Part shown: positions 46,371-59,219 of the stretch, in pieces
Layout: each line of letters begins with the position of its first letter
Numbering within the stretch: position 1 is the first letter of the stretch
Source: Ridgeia piscesae
Lineage: Eukaryota > Annelida > Polychaeta > Sabellida > Siboglinidae
Direction of reading: 5' to 3'
Length of the DNA: 64,000 nucleotides
Assembly (NCBI GenBank): GCA_025642075.2
Contig: JAODUO010001704.1
Location: 5,001-69,000, forward strand
The notes under the pieces: model-generated
Database searches by the model: none
Told to the model about the DNA's origin: nothing
What the model saw: only the letters and a program-made list of their open reading frames with translations
Program-made: the position numbers and the translations under genes

Positions 46371-47540
46371 CTATAGAGTTACGGGAACACTGGAATGTGG
46401 ACCCTTGCAGACAAGACACGAATGGAGGAATTTGCAATTCTGCCTCGTGCATCCCTGTTCACTGTTAAAATTGTTGCAGAGTTCCCTCTGCCCTACACTA
46501 ACTCTGGGTCTTCCCTGTATGTATCTACCCATTATGGGACCTTGAAACACATTTTTCCCCACCGGTGTAGCATTGACATTAGCCAGCATGGGGCTGAAAA
46601 CTACCACACAACGAACACATTTTCGCCGTCTGTCCCACGAATAACGTGCAAAATACCCCTTGTCTCGGACCCCCCAGTCTAATTTAACATTGTGCTGCAG
46701 AATAAGGGCTGCGGATCGAGTGGCAAAAGCCTTGTGGTATTCATAAAAGGCAGTACCTTCTATCCTTGAGGCAATCCCTACCACAATTGCCTCGTAGGCG
46801 TCAAGCTCCTTGCGCCTGTCCCACAATTCATACATAACGTTACAATATTTGTTAAATGCCGAGATAAACTCGGCCAATCACTTGACCAAGTTGTTCGGTC
46901 ATCTCCATCATTGAGCGCTGGAGGTTGCGAACGACGTCAACCAGCGGCTCCCTGTCGCTAGTCACGTGGCTGTCGCCATCCCGTATCGCATCCCGTATCA
47001 GCGTCTCGTCATAGGGCGATACGCGCACGCCGACTCTGGAAGTAGAGATCCCGGTGGTGGATGTTGTCACGGCTGGTGTCGGCTGGCCGCACTGTCTCGC
47101 CCGGGAAGCCAAGTTGTTTAGCTCGGTGGCGATTCCCCAGCGTGTTGTCGGCGAGGTTGACAGGGACGGAGCGTTAGTGTCGACGCTAACTCCAGTAGCT
47201 AGCTGGTCGACTGTATCGCCTCTACCACAGTTGTCCATATATATTCGCAGGACCTGTGCTTTCTTCATGCCAGGAGGCAACTTGATGCCACAATCTACGA
47301 TGCGGCTGAGTAACGTCGCCACGGACCAATTGGCAGGTCGCCCCGTGTCTCACAAGCTTGCCACGCCATCCTCTTCTTGCTCGTCATGGGGAGAGGTAGT
47401 TGCCGTCACACGACGACGCACTGCTGGCGGGCTATCTGGCTCCGTGGCCCTTCGTTTCGGACGGCCTCGTGGTGGCACGTGCACGTTGAAGAGAAGAAAA
47501 TAATAGCGTGTGTCTCTGTTGATCGCTGAGACAAGAATGC
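46371..47540 (-). pseudogene. DIRS-like gag remnant
   Basis: Frames 46852-47322 and 46371-46877 on the minus strand form one gag-like protein with a frame break at their overlap. It has an N-terminal region (LLSRIVDCGIKLPPGMKKAQ), a coiled-coil-prone stretch (VVRNLQRSMMEMTEQLGQVI) and a zinc-knuckle-like end, CNNFNSEQGCTRQNCKFLHS then CLVCKGPHS, typical of DIRS gag. A further upstream piece (47350-47540, RGRPKRRATEPDSPPAVRRR) is separated by an in-frame TGA. Order gag then RT on the same strand fits one inactive element. Confidence 0.7.
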
Positions 47541-47549
47541 CCACTGCTG

Positions 47550-48840
47550 GGTTGAGCTGGCTATATATAGGATATAGGATCCAGGATACAGGGTGTTTCC
47601 TCTACCACCATCCAACAGGAAACCACCCCCATGGGGAAGTGGTTGCATGTGATGACTAGTCATCCTGTCATAAACCCCGCACAGTGACTAACACGATGCT
47701 TCAATTTACCATGATCTTGTACAGTACTGTAAACCTATTACAGTGTACCAAAACACTCCATCTTCACGAGTGTCCACCATCAAGATCTCTCCTGCATTGA
47801 ACGTAGACACACACATGCCAGGTTCCGCTTATTGTTCATGATATACATATTGTGCATGAATGTTACAAATGTTCTGCCCAGAAATGTCAAATGTTTATCA
47901 CGGTGCGCAATAAACCTGTTTCACTAAAAAGACATGTATTGAGCTTATTTGTACTACGGGTGATACTTGTGTGCATGTTACGTCACAGTAGTAGTTGTAA
48001 TAAAATACGTTTATTCCTTGTAACATATCTACAATTACTTTCACACATAATTACTTAATGCAAGAAATTCACTCAAAGAAAAATATAAATGCCAAATGTT
48101 ATTAGCGATACTTGTACTATACACTATGTATAATATGAGACTATGTGTTTTAAATAGTTTTAATTATGACTGAATACTATTTTATTATGAACAAATGTGT
48201 CAAATATTGTAATATTATCCATTTATATTTATATTATTTTATTTATATGAATAAACTAAAATACAACTTCATAGAAGTTTCCATTTTTGGCCCACGGAGA
48301 GGTCAACTTTGACCTTTACCTGACCTTCAGCATCTGATCTTGATTTTGAACTGAACATTTAACATACTTTTTATTATTAGTAATGTGAAACCCAGGCCGA
48401 GCTGAAACATTCCAAGGTTACACAGCTTTTAAACTGTTAAACTAATATTTTCATCTAAGCATATTAAAAAAATAATTACTCTCATACAACAAGAACACAT
48501 CTATAATTATCTGTTCGAACAAAATACATCACGATTGAAGCGCAAACAGTTTTGTGTGGATTTTGAATCATAGGAAACGACGTGACTTACATTCAACTAG
48601 AGTTTGTTAGCAGTACTACTGGTACATGTATATGAATGAAATGTACAGATACTGGATGGTTTGAGTCTACAATCACAGTCCAAGAACTGGTGCATCAACT
48701 GTAAGTCAATCTTAAATTATTATTTATATTTTACAATTACTTAGCCGTGTAAAATTCAATCCATTATTTCGTGTAAAAGTGATTTAATTTACACAGTGCT
48801 ACGGTGGCTTACACATGCCCCGAACACAGTCCACACATCA
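47550..48840. other. No gene recognised
   Basis: AT-rich sequence without recognisable exons or repeats. Confidence 0.5.
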
Positions 48841-48845
48841 CAAAT

Positions 48846-49095
48846 AGGGCCAATAAGTGGGTCACGATACATGGCGAGACTCCACACGACCGGAGCTGAT
48901 TGGGGACTGGACACAAGAATAATATTCTACAGACGGATGACATTTGTTGCTTCTGACTGTTGAATACATGTACTAGGAAAATCAAGTCATAAATACCTTG
49001 CATTATGCCTTTCTTATCTTAAATGTCCGATTTAATATTGAGTTTACCACACTGCCACAGACATATAACGATTTACGTAGCACAGACAGTATGTA
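48846..49095 (+). repeat. Unclassified interspersed repeat, copy 2
   Basis: Matches 25868-26110 over about 240 bp with many substitutions; same orientation. Confidence 0.7.
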
Positions 49096-49099
49096 CGAT

Positions 49100-51500
49100 T
49101 TTAGGCCGTATGTGTCCTATACTGGGTTTGCATTGTTCATTGCTGTACGTTGTGGTTTCACAACAGTTCCATAAGCACTTATATCTGACAAGTTGTCTAA
49201 ATGCACATAATAATACAACCTTTGCCCCAAAACAGGTGAAAGGTGGCATTCTTCATTTCTAGTCAAAATCACCAAACACAAGTACTCGATCGCCGCCAAT
49301 GCCATGGCAACCACTATAATAATCTATTAAAATGCATGATTTCTGTGATCATTGTTACTGGCAATGCGTTCCACTATTTCTGCTTGTAAATATCATTCGG
49401 ACCACATAAAGTTCTATAAAACATTATTTGGGGACAGTTCATGAATGTTTGCATGGAGAATAAGGGACTTCCTGCCCCCAACCTAATTTTCGAGCGCGAG
49501 ACTTACATGGACTATAAAGTTCACTTTTTCAACTTTCAATGCCAAACAGCGTATGACATCCCTGTTTGCAACAATCGATTGCGTTTTTGCATGCAGGTGC
49601 AAATAAATAACATGGATACTACTTGGCACTTATGTAGAATTCGGATCCAACTCAAGTGTGCCGTCATAACTGTCTATTTGCCTACATTAGATTTGGCTAC
49701 TTCACACTAAATCTAATTGTAACCCTAATAAATCAACATCTCCATGTATATTTGTTTAAAAAATATTGTGTTTTGAGACCCAAATAGTGCTCTGATTTGG
49801 CCCCGATTTGAGCCGGCCGCAAAGCACATGGAATGAGCGATAAACACTTTGTTTATGACCGACCGCACTGTCTTTTCAACCTCAAAAGTCCACTAAAAAT
49901 TAATGCATTGTTTATAAAACACAAATATGCGTGCGATGAAGTTGAATTATTAAATTAACAAAGTGAAGTATCAAATGTTGGCAAAGATACAGTTATTACA
50001 ACAAAATTATTACAACAAAATTGAGGTGGCTTCGAATTCTACATAAGTGCCTACCATTTTGCCATAGATATACATAAACATTTCTGCGTCAAGTATAACA
50101 GTTCTGCATGCAATAATAATAGTACTTTTAAACGATGTTTCACGTGGTAAAAGTAAACACCCACTCACCTCGCTAGCATCCATCAGAAAAAACACTGGGA
50201 ATTTTGCAATGACATATTTCGTATTTCATTGGTTCACGTGATCATCAAAAAAGGTCGAAAATTCATTTGCATAATGCCGCAAAACAATCTTTGGGGAATC
50301 CCTGATTTTGGCGTCACTACAGCAATGTTAGTCAGACAGGTCACCATAAAGCACCTAGCGGAATGTAACGTACCTATCTCTGTCACATCCAACCAGATGA
50401 AGCTTGTAATTGTGCAGACAGGCAATGTGTGTCGTTTTCAGGTGACATTTCTGAAATAATGATGGAAATTGCATGTAATGACTACAATAATTCAACTAGA
50501 ATTTTATTTTATGTTCCTGTTTCATTGATTCAATTATTAGCATATGCACAAATAAAATGAGTGCAGACTACATACGCATACGCACACGCACACGCACACA
50601 TGCACGCACGCACACACACACAAAACAAATAACAGTCAACAGAGTCATAGTTTGGCTTTGACAAATACAGTCACTTGTTTAACTAAGTCTAAGCCACAGA
50701 CAAATACATGACAGATAAATGATAATATTAAAACAAAAATTATGACAAAGTAACGTAATAGTATGTTGGAAAATATAGGTGGTCATTAATGGAAGATGAG
50801 ATGTAGTTTTTTGTAATACAACAATGAATTACAACGTATCAGCCTAAGGTATAAACGATAAAATCCGATAAACATCAGAAATGATGGCAAAAGCCAAAGG
50901 CCGGCGTGGACCGGTCCGGGGTCAACCAAAATGTCATGGACATGGATGATGGAGATGGTAAACTAATTGAAATATACCTATCACGATAAACGCAAATTTA
51001 TTCATGTGTACTCTTAATAACTTTACAAAAACAGAAACTACGACTTACCGTTGAGATCATGCCAGCAACGAATGAAATAAATAGCCAAGCGGAGACCACC
51101 ACACGACGCGTTGAAACACGACTCCACCAAAGTCGACGTCCAACATCTCAGTCCAAGGTCTTTTTCGTGACCCGTAAGAGGTGACAGCGTCCATGAGTAC
51201 TCTGTTGTAGTACAGATGTCCTATATACACTGTGTTGTCATTATCTACCAAATGTAAACTTTGAAAGATGCTAGCTACCTGGTAACTCTATTAACGACAC
51301 ACTAACTTCGTTACTTGTAGACATAATGTCGTCTGCCACCTCTCATGTACAGTTGCGCCATCTGTGACTAATACTACTACTTTCTTGTAGATCGATCCAC
51401 AAGTCCACCATGTGGCGCCACTCTTTTGCGCATGACTTGCGCTGCGTAGCCGCTGACAAACACTCGGCTCGCTCGGCACTAAAACACTGCGATTTACTTA
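49100..51500. other. No confident gene; two possible 5' exons
   Basis: On the minus strand, ATGGATGCTAGCGAG ends at a consensus donor GTGAGT (about 50171-50185) and GGCATGATCTCAACG ends at GTAAGT (about 51049-51063). Either could be a first exon of a minus-strand gene such as the one suggested at 38.9-41.5 kb, but nothing links them. A CA/CG-rich microsatellite lies at 50575-50622. Confidence 0.25.
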
Positions 51501-51507
51501 CTAGTGT

Positions 51508-52150
51508 CCAGACATGGGGGCAAATACGTTGAAATGTATTTAACTACTCTTCGGGGATTCAAATACAAATATGTTTAAATGCAAAAGTATTTAACTACAA
51601 ATACATTGTTTGGTATTTCAAATACTTTTCAAAAAAATACTTTTCATTTTCAAGATATATTACTAATTACTATCATAGGTAAAAGAAAAAAAGGCCATCA
51701 TATGTTGTTTGTTAAATTAGGCCAAGAGTTCCGTTAATAAGATGCATGTGTTGCTCTCAGGAGAGACACTGTTAATGACTGCTATGATCTTGTGAGAAAT
51801 TTTGAGAGCTCAACTGGAAAGACAGCCCGGAAGCCACAATAGCCTAGTGCCTGCTTCGAGCCTGACTAGAGAACAAAGGGGATATATTGACATGTGGTCA
51901 CTTCCAGGTGCCACCTGCTGTCAAGTGTCACAAATGGGTGAGACATATTAAAGTTTCAATCAATGGGTATTTTGAAAACACTTGGTTTGGTGAAAGGTGA
52001 TTAGATTTTAAGGGAATCAGTTCGGCAGGCATTATATATGTTATTGTGAAACAGATATGTTGATATTGACAACGTATTTGAAAAAGTATTTGCTAGTATT
52101 TGAAAATGTCAAATACTTTAGGAAAGTATTTGAATAAAAATAAAAAATAT
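51508..52150. mobile_element. Putative hAT-like element with CAAATACTTT subterminal repeats
   Basis: Starts near CAGACATGGGGGCAAATAC. Both ends are rich in AGTATTTG / CAAATACT words. The interior (for example GCTGTCAAGTGTCACAAATG, GAACAAAGGGGATATATTGA) is similar in reverse complement to 60690-60935, so both are members of one family. No transposase frame. Confidence 0.6.
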
Positions 52151-52208
52151 AATTCCTAAATATCAACATAATTTTTAAAAGGTATATTTTCCCTATTAAC
52201 TTGTTACG

Positions 52209-52209
<1 letters not shown>

Positions 52210-52278
<69 letters not shown>
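52210..52278. repeat. (TA)n microsatellite
   Basis: Pure TA run of about 68 bp. Confidence 0.95.
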
Positions 52279-52280
<2 letters not shown>

Positions 52281-52289
52281 TTATATATA

Positions 52290-53309
52290 TGGTATTTTAA
52301 TGAAAAGACTGATTTATAAGTTTAATTTGCCAATACTGTTATATTTATTTTCTGTGGTGGTGAAAATAAAAACAAACAAACAACAAATCCAAGAATTGTT
52401 ATTTCTTTTTCAAACATTGTATATGCTAACTTGTAGTACTATAGTTAAATTTGCTTATTACACGTATGTTATTATTGAAAGACATCTCAATATCACAACA
52501 ACACCGTAAAACAGCATCTATAAGGCGCCAACTATAACAACGCACGTAAATATGTAGCGTATCGATCGGTGGCATCTTTGTGAATGTGGTCTGGCGTTTC
52601 CGCGCGGTCTGCTAATAGTAGCCGGCCTTTTAGTGTGCCCCGCATTCATGATTCATCACCAACGACCGTGTTGTGACATTAAACACGTTCTCTCACGATA
52701 CATATATCGGTAAGTATTAGCACTTAACCATAACAATACTGGTTACCATTTCTCGATCGACCCATGTGGATAGTGACGTTTTGACTTAACATTTGATAAA
52801 TACATTAATACAACGATTTGTCGCTTCTTCCATAGAAAATCAACGTCAGTGTTCAACATACACTCTATACGGCATGCTGCTGCACAGTTCAATATTCATG
52901 ACAACCCTAACGGATATAGCTGTGGCATAAATTACCCGGTAGTTATAAGCCCATATCAGAGGATTTTACACGTGGGAATACGAAGGGAAATTAAACTACT
53001 ATTAATAACTGTCCACAATTATCAAGGAGCAATAATGGCTCAAATGTTACAGCATTCATGGCTCAAATGTTATTATATAATTGCAGTAATTAAACTCACC
53101 AAAGCAACTTCTCACTTCCCACTGGAAACACAGCCTCTGATCGTGGCACGGCACATTGCTTGCTCTCTCACTCTCCCCCAAATCCAGCTATCGTCCCACC
53201 GACCAAACTGCAGTGACACCATTATTAACAATGCTAATTAATACTAACAATTAATCACCAGGTGGAGTCACTGATTACTAAATAAAATATATAATAGCGT
53301 CATGGCGGT

Positions 53310-53310
<1 letters not shown>
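52290..53310. other. No gene recognised
   Basis: A locally CpG-richer stretch at 52540-52680 might be a promoter region, but there is no exon to attach it to. Confidence 0.35.

Positions 53311-53312
<2 letters not shown>

Positions 53313-53381
<69 letters not shown>
53313..53381. repeat. (TA)n microsatellite
   Basis: Pure TA run of about 68 bp. Confidence 0.95.
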
Positions 53382-53384
<3 letters not shown>

Positions 53385-53385
<1 letters not shown>

Positions 53386-54089
53386 GTGTTTGCTGTGTTT
53401 GGCTGACACACGAATTTTTTTTCTATAATGCGCAAAATATGGGTGCACCGAACAGCGGAACGTCTAGGTATGGAATTTAGCCGGTCGGGTGTCTGGCGAA
53501 TGGGAACGTACTGTCTATAATCCACCCATAATTCAGGCTGCTACGTCCCAGAACGAATAAGCAAATCCACCCTTATAACACACGAATACATCGAGTGGTA
53601 AGTACCAGCTTTTCATACTAAAAAGCTAAATATAAATAATGATTTCAAACCTCGTACTTTTATGGGCTTTGATGTGAAATGATTGTGATCTGACCCCAAT
53701 TTACCAATTGTTACATATGTGGCGCTGCTTGTTTTTGTATGCAATTTGAGGACGTGGTGATGGTACAACACGATTCGTTTACTAAATTACGGTAATAACG
53801 AGGCATTATGTTATGCTAGCGTACCAGTATAATATTAGCGCATGTACGCTTTCTTTGGATATTACTGGGAGAAATATGACATTTGTTGTAAGCGTGACTT
53901 GCGTTGCCGATATAATATAAACCCTAATATCGCTCACAGTCACGCAGTCCAATTGTAATTGTACGTAATTTTTGCGCCACTGGCAGTAGTTCTAGCAAAC
54001 ATAAATAAGTAGCAGGCTGGTTCCACCGTGCAATTGAACATGTATCCATAGACAACTTTATATTGTGGTGAATATTTTTGATTTGACTT
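53385..54089. other. No gene recognised
   Basis: No feature seen. Confidence 0.5.
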
Positions 54090-55497
54090 GTGCTATCAAA
54101 TAAGAAGACAAAGCCTAGAGCCTGTTACTGTATCGACGCTGTGTCGGTAATCTTGACATGTATAGCATCCAAATTAATGGAACGTATCTTGGTTAATAAC
54201 ACAATGAAACATGCACAGTCACACAACATTCTTTATGATCTTCAACATGGCTTTCGATCTTCTGTGTCATGTGAGACACAAGTTATTCAGTTTACACATG
54301 ACCTAGTTACCAATAATATGCAATCTGGTGCACAAACGGATGTCATAGTGATGGACTTTTCTAAAGCATTTGATAAGGTCAGCCATACCAAACTAATAGA
54401 CAAACTTCATCACTATGGCATTCAAGGCAAAACAAATTCCTGGGTTAAAGCGTTTTTAACCGTCAAATCCCAAAGCGTAAAAATAGAGGGCGAGGCCTCC
54501 TCTGAAACCCTGTAACATCAGGAGTCCCTCAAGGTTCTGTACTTGGTCCCTGCCTATTTCTTTTTTACATTAACGACATTCCAGACAATATTACTTCTAC
54601 AGTTAGACTCTGCTGATGACACCATAATGTATATAGCTCTTAAGCCTAAGACAAACACAGCTGCACTCCAGGAAGATCTTAACACACTCGATAAATGGGC
54701 AAAAAAATGGAAAATGAAATTCAATCTTGAAAAGTGCCATGTCATCCCTGTAACAAGAAATAAAACTATCATTAAAACCCAATACATGCTCCACGGACAA
54801 CTACTTGAAACTATCACAGGCTAAATATCTTGGCATGACCATAACTTCTGACCTTTAGTGGAATGCACACATAAATAGCATCTCTTTAAAAGCAAATAGA
54901 TCATTAGGCTTCCTCCGCAGAAATCTTAAAGGCTCGTCAATCCAAATAAAAACTCAGACCTACTCCACCTTTGTCAGACCTATCTTGGAAAATAGCTGTA
55001 CTGTCTGGGACCCCTACGCCACCATAATACATCAAGTTTAACCAATATGCTCCAGACATTACGATGGAGATCCCTATCCGACCGAAGAAATGATGCAAAA
55101 CTATGCATGTTATACAAAATAGCAAGTGGCCTAGTGGGTATACCAGCAAATAAATATCTCATTCCTGTAAACACAGTCACTAGAAAGCAACATTCCTTGT
55201 CCTACCTTATCCCTCACTCCAGATGTAATTTCCACTTGTATTCCTTTTTCCCAAGTACCATTCGACTTGGGAACTCCCTCCCTCAACATGTTGTAAATAC
55301 AAACAGCCTTTGCATTATTCCACTTTTTAGATATAACTAGTTCCTTTGCACACATTACTGTTTACATGCACTAATTATTGTTCTGATACATTGCATTGCA
55401 CCCAAAACGAAAAATAGAAGATATTTCTGATTTTTCCTGTTCGCCTGCCTGTATCATCAGCATGTTGAGGCTAGGCGGTAAACAGGAAGAAGAAGAA
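54090..55497 (+). pseudogene. Decayed jockey/CR1-like non-LTR retrotransposon
   Basis: Consecutive frames encode ASKLMERILVNNTMKHAQSH, YDLQHGFRSSVSCETQVIQF, DVIVMDFSKAFDKVSHTKLI, then [14 protein letters not shown] with a frameshift, [36 protein letters not shown] and AKYLGMTITSDL. These are RT motifs in order. At the catalytic box the original FADD appears altered by a single-base loss, leaving ADD in a shifted frame; there are stops after SSETL, TITSDL and HQV. The 3' end finishes in a GAAGAAGAAGAA tail at 55485-55497. The endonuclease region is missing. Confidence 0.85.
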
Positions 55498-55893
55498 CTG
55501 GCCTAAATTATTACGGCCTTTTAAAACCGTTTTTTTCCCCATCTTATATCGATGTGTATGTGTCTGCAATGTGATTCTATATCACTTCCGGTACAAAGAA
55601 GTCAGATTAAAATAATAAAATTTGTGTTTTAGAACAATTTAAACACGCCGAGTCGAAGTAAACAACGTGATGGGAGGCGCCTCTGCGAGGTGCCTACAGC
55701 TCGCGCCATATTTGCAGTGGTGACATCGCGTTGTTTACTTTGACTCAGCATGTTTAAATTGTTCTAAAACACAAATTAATTTTTTTTAATCTGACTTCTT
55801 TGTACCGGAAGTGATGAATCTCATTGCGAACACATACACATCGATATAAGGTGAAAAAACGGTTTTAAAAGGCCGTAATAATTTAGGCCAGTT
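55496..55893. mobile_element. Fold-back element with about 165-bp inverted arms
   Basis: Starts AACTGGCCTAAATTATTACG and ends with its reverse complement. Arms correspond over most of 55496-55665 and 55728-55893 (for example CACTTCCGGTACAAAGAAGT against ACTTCTTTGTACCGGAAGTG), with a GC-rich centre containing GGAGGCGCCTCTGCGAGGTG. No coding capacity. It sits directly at the 3' tail of the RT element. Confidence 0.85.
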
Positions 55894-56301
55894 AAGTATA
55901 AGATTACCCGCTGTGTCACATGTCATGAAGTCGAAAAGCCTCTGAACGATGCCTCACAAAATCTGGTCGTAACTCCCCAACGGTATAGTCGCAATGGTTG
56001 GAAAGCCTCAGCGATTTTACTATTATGTTGTCAAACATATATATTAAATGCGTATGCAATCAATATATGATGTTTCATTGACTTTATGACACATTCTGGA
56101 AAGCAAGTTATGTTGTGTCTTCGTATGTACCGGCATTGTATTACATAATTATCTTACCTATTGGATATGATTCTATTACATAACTTATTGTGTTTTATAA
56201 TAGATAAATAGTTATTTACAAACTAAACACTGACCGGGACGTTATCACCGAAGTGGGGCATTCCGACGAAAAGGGAACCATTCCAACCAAACTGTTGGTG
56301 C

Positions 56302-57256
56302 TAAGGACGGGACGAATCTGGAATTTCATTCAAATCTAATATCGAATATCCTTGAAATTTTGAATACAAATCGAATATCAAATACGAATATTCAGTGGCT
56401 TCAAATTCGAGTAGAATACTGAATGGTGACAAGATGTCTTGTCGGGATGCAGTGTCATCTCGTGGTCATGGGCACAAGTCCGTGCCAGAGTCGTCGACAT
56501 CATGGCCATACGCATCAATCTTTTTGTTTACTTTGACCTAACAATGAAAACGAATTCTTACAGGGTCAAAGTTATCATCACATATATTATGTACATCTAC
56601 ACACACTACATTACGAAATAAAGTCATTTACATTCCTGTAAGCAATAAAATTTTGAAAACAAACTCATGTAAATCTCGACATGATCTACAGGGTCTACGG
56701 CACCTACGTATAGCTCGGTGATTTCTGTAACATCTGTAATTTATCGCAGGCGTCGCTTAATAAATGACCTTCACAAATTCTGGTTTTATGCTATAAATTA
56801 GCCTAAGCTAATTTCAACTAATCCTAAATTTATCCCAAACCCTAACTTTAACCCGACATTGCTAACAAAAGACCTTTCGACGCAGTACTGATATTACTGT
56901 AGGACTAATCGGTAACCTACACATAGTGTCAACGGACGGTGATGACACCACATTGTCGGCGAGTTTTACGCAAGTTTGTTTTGTGAAGGTTATTTGTTTA
57001 AGTACGTAATTGTAATGATTTTATTTTGTAACCTAGTATGGGCATATGTATATATATATAAGATGTAAGGAGTAGTTTGACGGTTAGTCTTTTTCATAGT
57101 TAAGTAAGAAAGGTAAAGATTGCCCAGTACCGTGGAGGACATGAAGGAATAATATTCGAGCGATATTCGTTTATACAGCTGCAAATTTTCGAATAGTGGG
57201 AAAACATTCGAATATTAGAAATTTTGAATACGAATCGAATAATCATCCCATCCTTA
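56302..57256. mobile_element. hAT-like element, 955 bp, with perfect 8-bp target duplication
   Basis: The left end TAAGGACGGGACGAATC and the right end read inward TAAGGATGGGATGATT form a terminal inverted repeat. GTTGGTGC precedes (56294-56301) and follows (57257-57264) the element. Subterminal CGAATATTCG-type words cluster at both ends. No intact transposase frame, so non-autonomous. Confidence 0.9.
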
Positions 57257-57599
57257 GTTGGTGCATTGCAACCGAGCAGTTGAGGCATTGCAAATAGGCA
57301 GATGGTCCCTTGCGAAGGGTGGAATCCAACCATATCCCCCATGTCACATGTTCTACTCTATATGTCCTACTCATAGTAGGCTGGGTAGTAGAGAGGACGG
57401 TACTTTTGCAGTTTGGGCTCAAACCTTGACAAAAAAACATGAAAACAGCCAATTACAGACACTACATTTCACATCATACTTCAACTACAGTTATGACTGT
57501 AAACTTGTTGCATTTGTATACAAGTTGGGAATAGAACACAGCTGTAAAGTAGTGCCATTTATCGAGTTTCCTGTGAAAATAATGTACATGTATGCAAAA

Positions 57600-57870
57600 T
57601 AATGGTGATTTTTGTGTACATTTGGACCAATAGAAGACTTTTTTTATATTACAAGAGCATATGTGTAGTGAAGGAATATGTAGGTGTGTATTGTGAGATT
57701 GGCTAGATATGTCCTAAGTTTATTTTAAAGTTTTATGCTATTCCCGCAGGATATATGAATGTGATTTGGTGAGCATATAGCTAGGGTGTAATTATAAAAA
57801 AATATTTTCCAAACATGAACATATGTGGCAATGTTCGCAATTTTTAGGCTTACTCTGCATTTAGTTTGAG
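57600..57870. other. No gene recognised
   Basis: No feature seen. Confidence 0.5.
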
Positions 57871-57875
57871 TCACT

Positions 57876-58043
57876 CCTGTCTAATCAGTGTACATTTTAA
57901 TTTCTTCCAATTCCTCAGCCCAAATCTGTTTAATGGGGTATCGCCATCATGGCAGACAATGATGGCGATTTCCCATTAAAGGGATTCAGGTTGAAGAATT
58001 GTTTGAGACCTGAACAAATTTACATTTACACTGATTAGACAGG
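57876..58043. mobile_element. Small fold-back element (MITE-like)
   Basis: Begins CCTGTCTAATCAGTGTACAT and ends with a close reverse complement (TTACACTGATTAGACAGG). An inner stem AATGGGGTATCGCCATCAT pairs with ATGATGGCGATTTCCCATT. The whole 168 bp can form one long imperfect hairpin. Confidence 0.75.
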
Positions 58044-58049
58044 ATGTAA

Positions 58050-58745
58050 CACGTGGCACCTCAGAGCAGTGTTTTGGTCAAGTACTTTTTTGTCAAAGGA
58101 AGAAGACATCCCATGCTGTGTTGAGGAAATGGAACACACCAGTTGTGGACTTGTTGAGCTGGAATGTCTTATCACCCAGTTGCTAGTCCGGCTTAACTGA
58201 CTCGCTCAGCTGCATAACTTCACTGAGAAGATAATCTGGTGTCTTAACCAGATTTTGAATAGTTTCTGTGTGAGGGGCTAAAAAGTGCTGACACTTCATG
58301 GAGCCTGGGTAATCAAAGCTACCAGGTAATGCTGCCCTAATTCCTGCTTTATAAACAACTGCAAATTTGTATTTATTTTTATTTTAGTGTGAATTTAAGT
58401 TTAATGTTGAATACGTTAATAGTGTAGGACACAGTGTAGCATTTTATAATAATGGTGTATCCTCATTTTAGTTTTTTCGTAGTTAGCCTGAGGGCCAATC
58501 AGCATCTCTACTATATTCTGGGGTAAGGCCGCCCTGGTGGTAACATTGGCAAAGCAATATTTCCCCTGGTTGATGTGGGGGTACAAAGTGCTGCAACCTC
58601 ACGGAGTCTGGGTAATTGAGGATACTCAGTGCCAGAATAAGCAACCATGGTTTTTGGGATTGTGGGAATTTACTGGAAGAAGTTGATGTAGGTTTATCAA
58701 GTTCTGAACGTCTAACAGCCTTTTGAAGTAATTTTAGTAGTTTTT
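58050..58745. other. No gene recognised
   Basis: No feature seen. Confidence 0.5.
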
Positions 58746-58748
58746 TTG

Positions 58749-59215
58749 CCAGGGTTAGGGTGAGTACCCAACTAAGATACTCTTGTAGAGAGTACTATGA
58801 TATATATGAGTACAAGTAATGAATACTGATAGGTCTCTAGTAATGAGTATAAGTACTATTTAAAGTACTTGCAATCTTTGTATGAGTACTTTTGACATTC
58901 AAATGCCAGTGTAGGCCATTGGTGTTATGGTCAGTCTTATTTAAGTGATCTAGACCCCTCATTAAACAGTATCCATGACAACCCAGCTCTCTTATGCAAT
59001 GGGGTATCATACATACAAAAACGAGTCATTGGATTGAAGATCAGAACATGATATTATAAAGATGAAATACATATGAAGTACTTCCAAAGTACTTATGAAT
59101 GTTTAACAAGTATGATAACTATAAGTAAAATTACAATTAACTAGTACTTTATGAAAAATTGGTACTCAAATGCGAACAAGTACGAGCAGCAAGTATTCAG
59201 GCCGTAAAACTGCTT
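58749..59215. mobile_element. Putative DNA transposon remnant with AGTACTT repeats
   Basis: AGTACTT, GAGTAC and AAGTATG words in both orientations cluster at the two ends, and GAGTACCCAA at the left resembles the inward-read right end GAGTACCAATT. Same architecture as the other subterminal-repeat elements in this window; no target duplication found. Confidence 0.45.
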
Positions 59216-59219
59216 TGTT

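Noticed and set aside
52849..53241. 130-codon plus-strand frame
   Set aside because: No recognisable domain, splice sites or codon character; probably chance.
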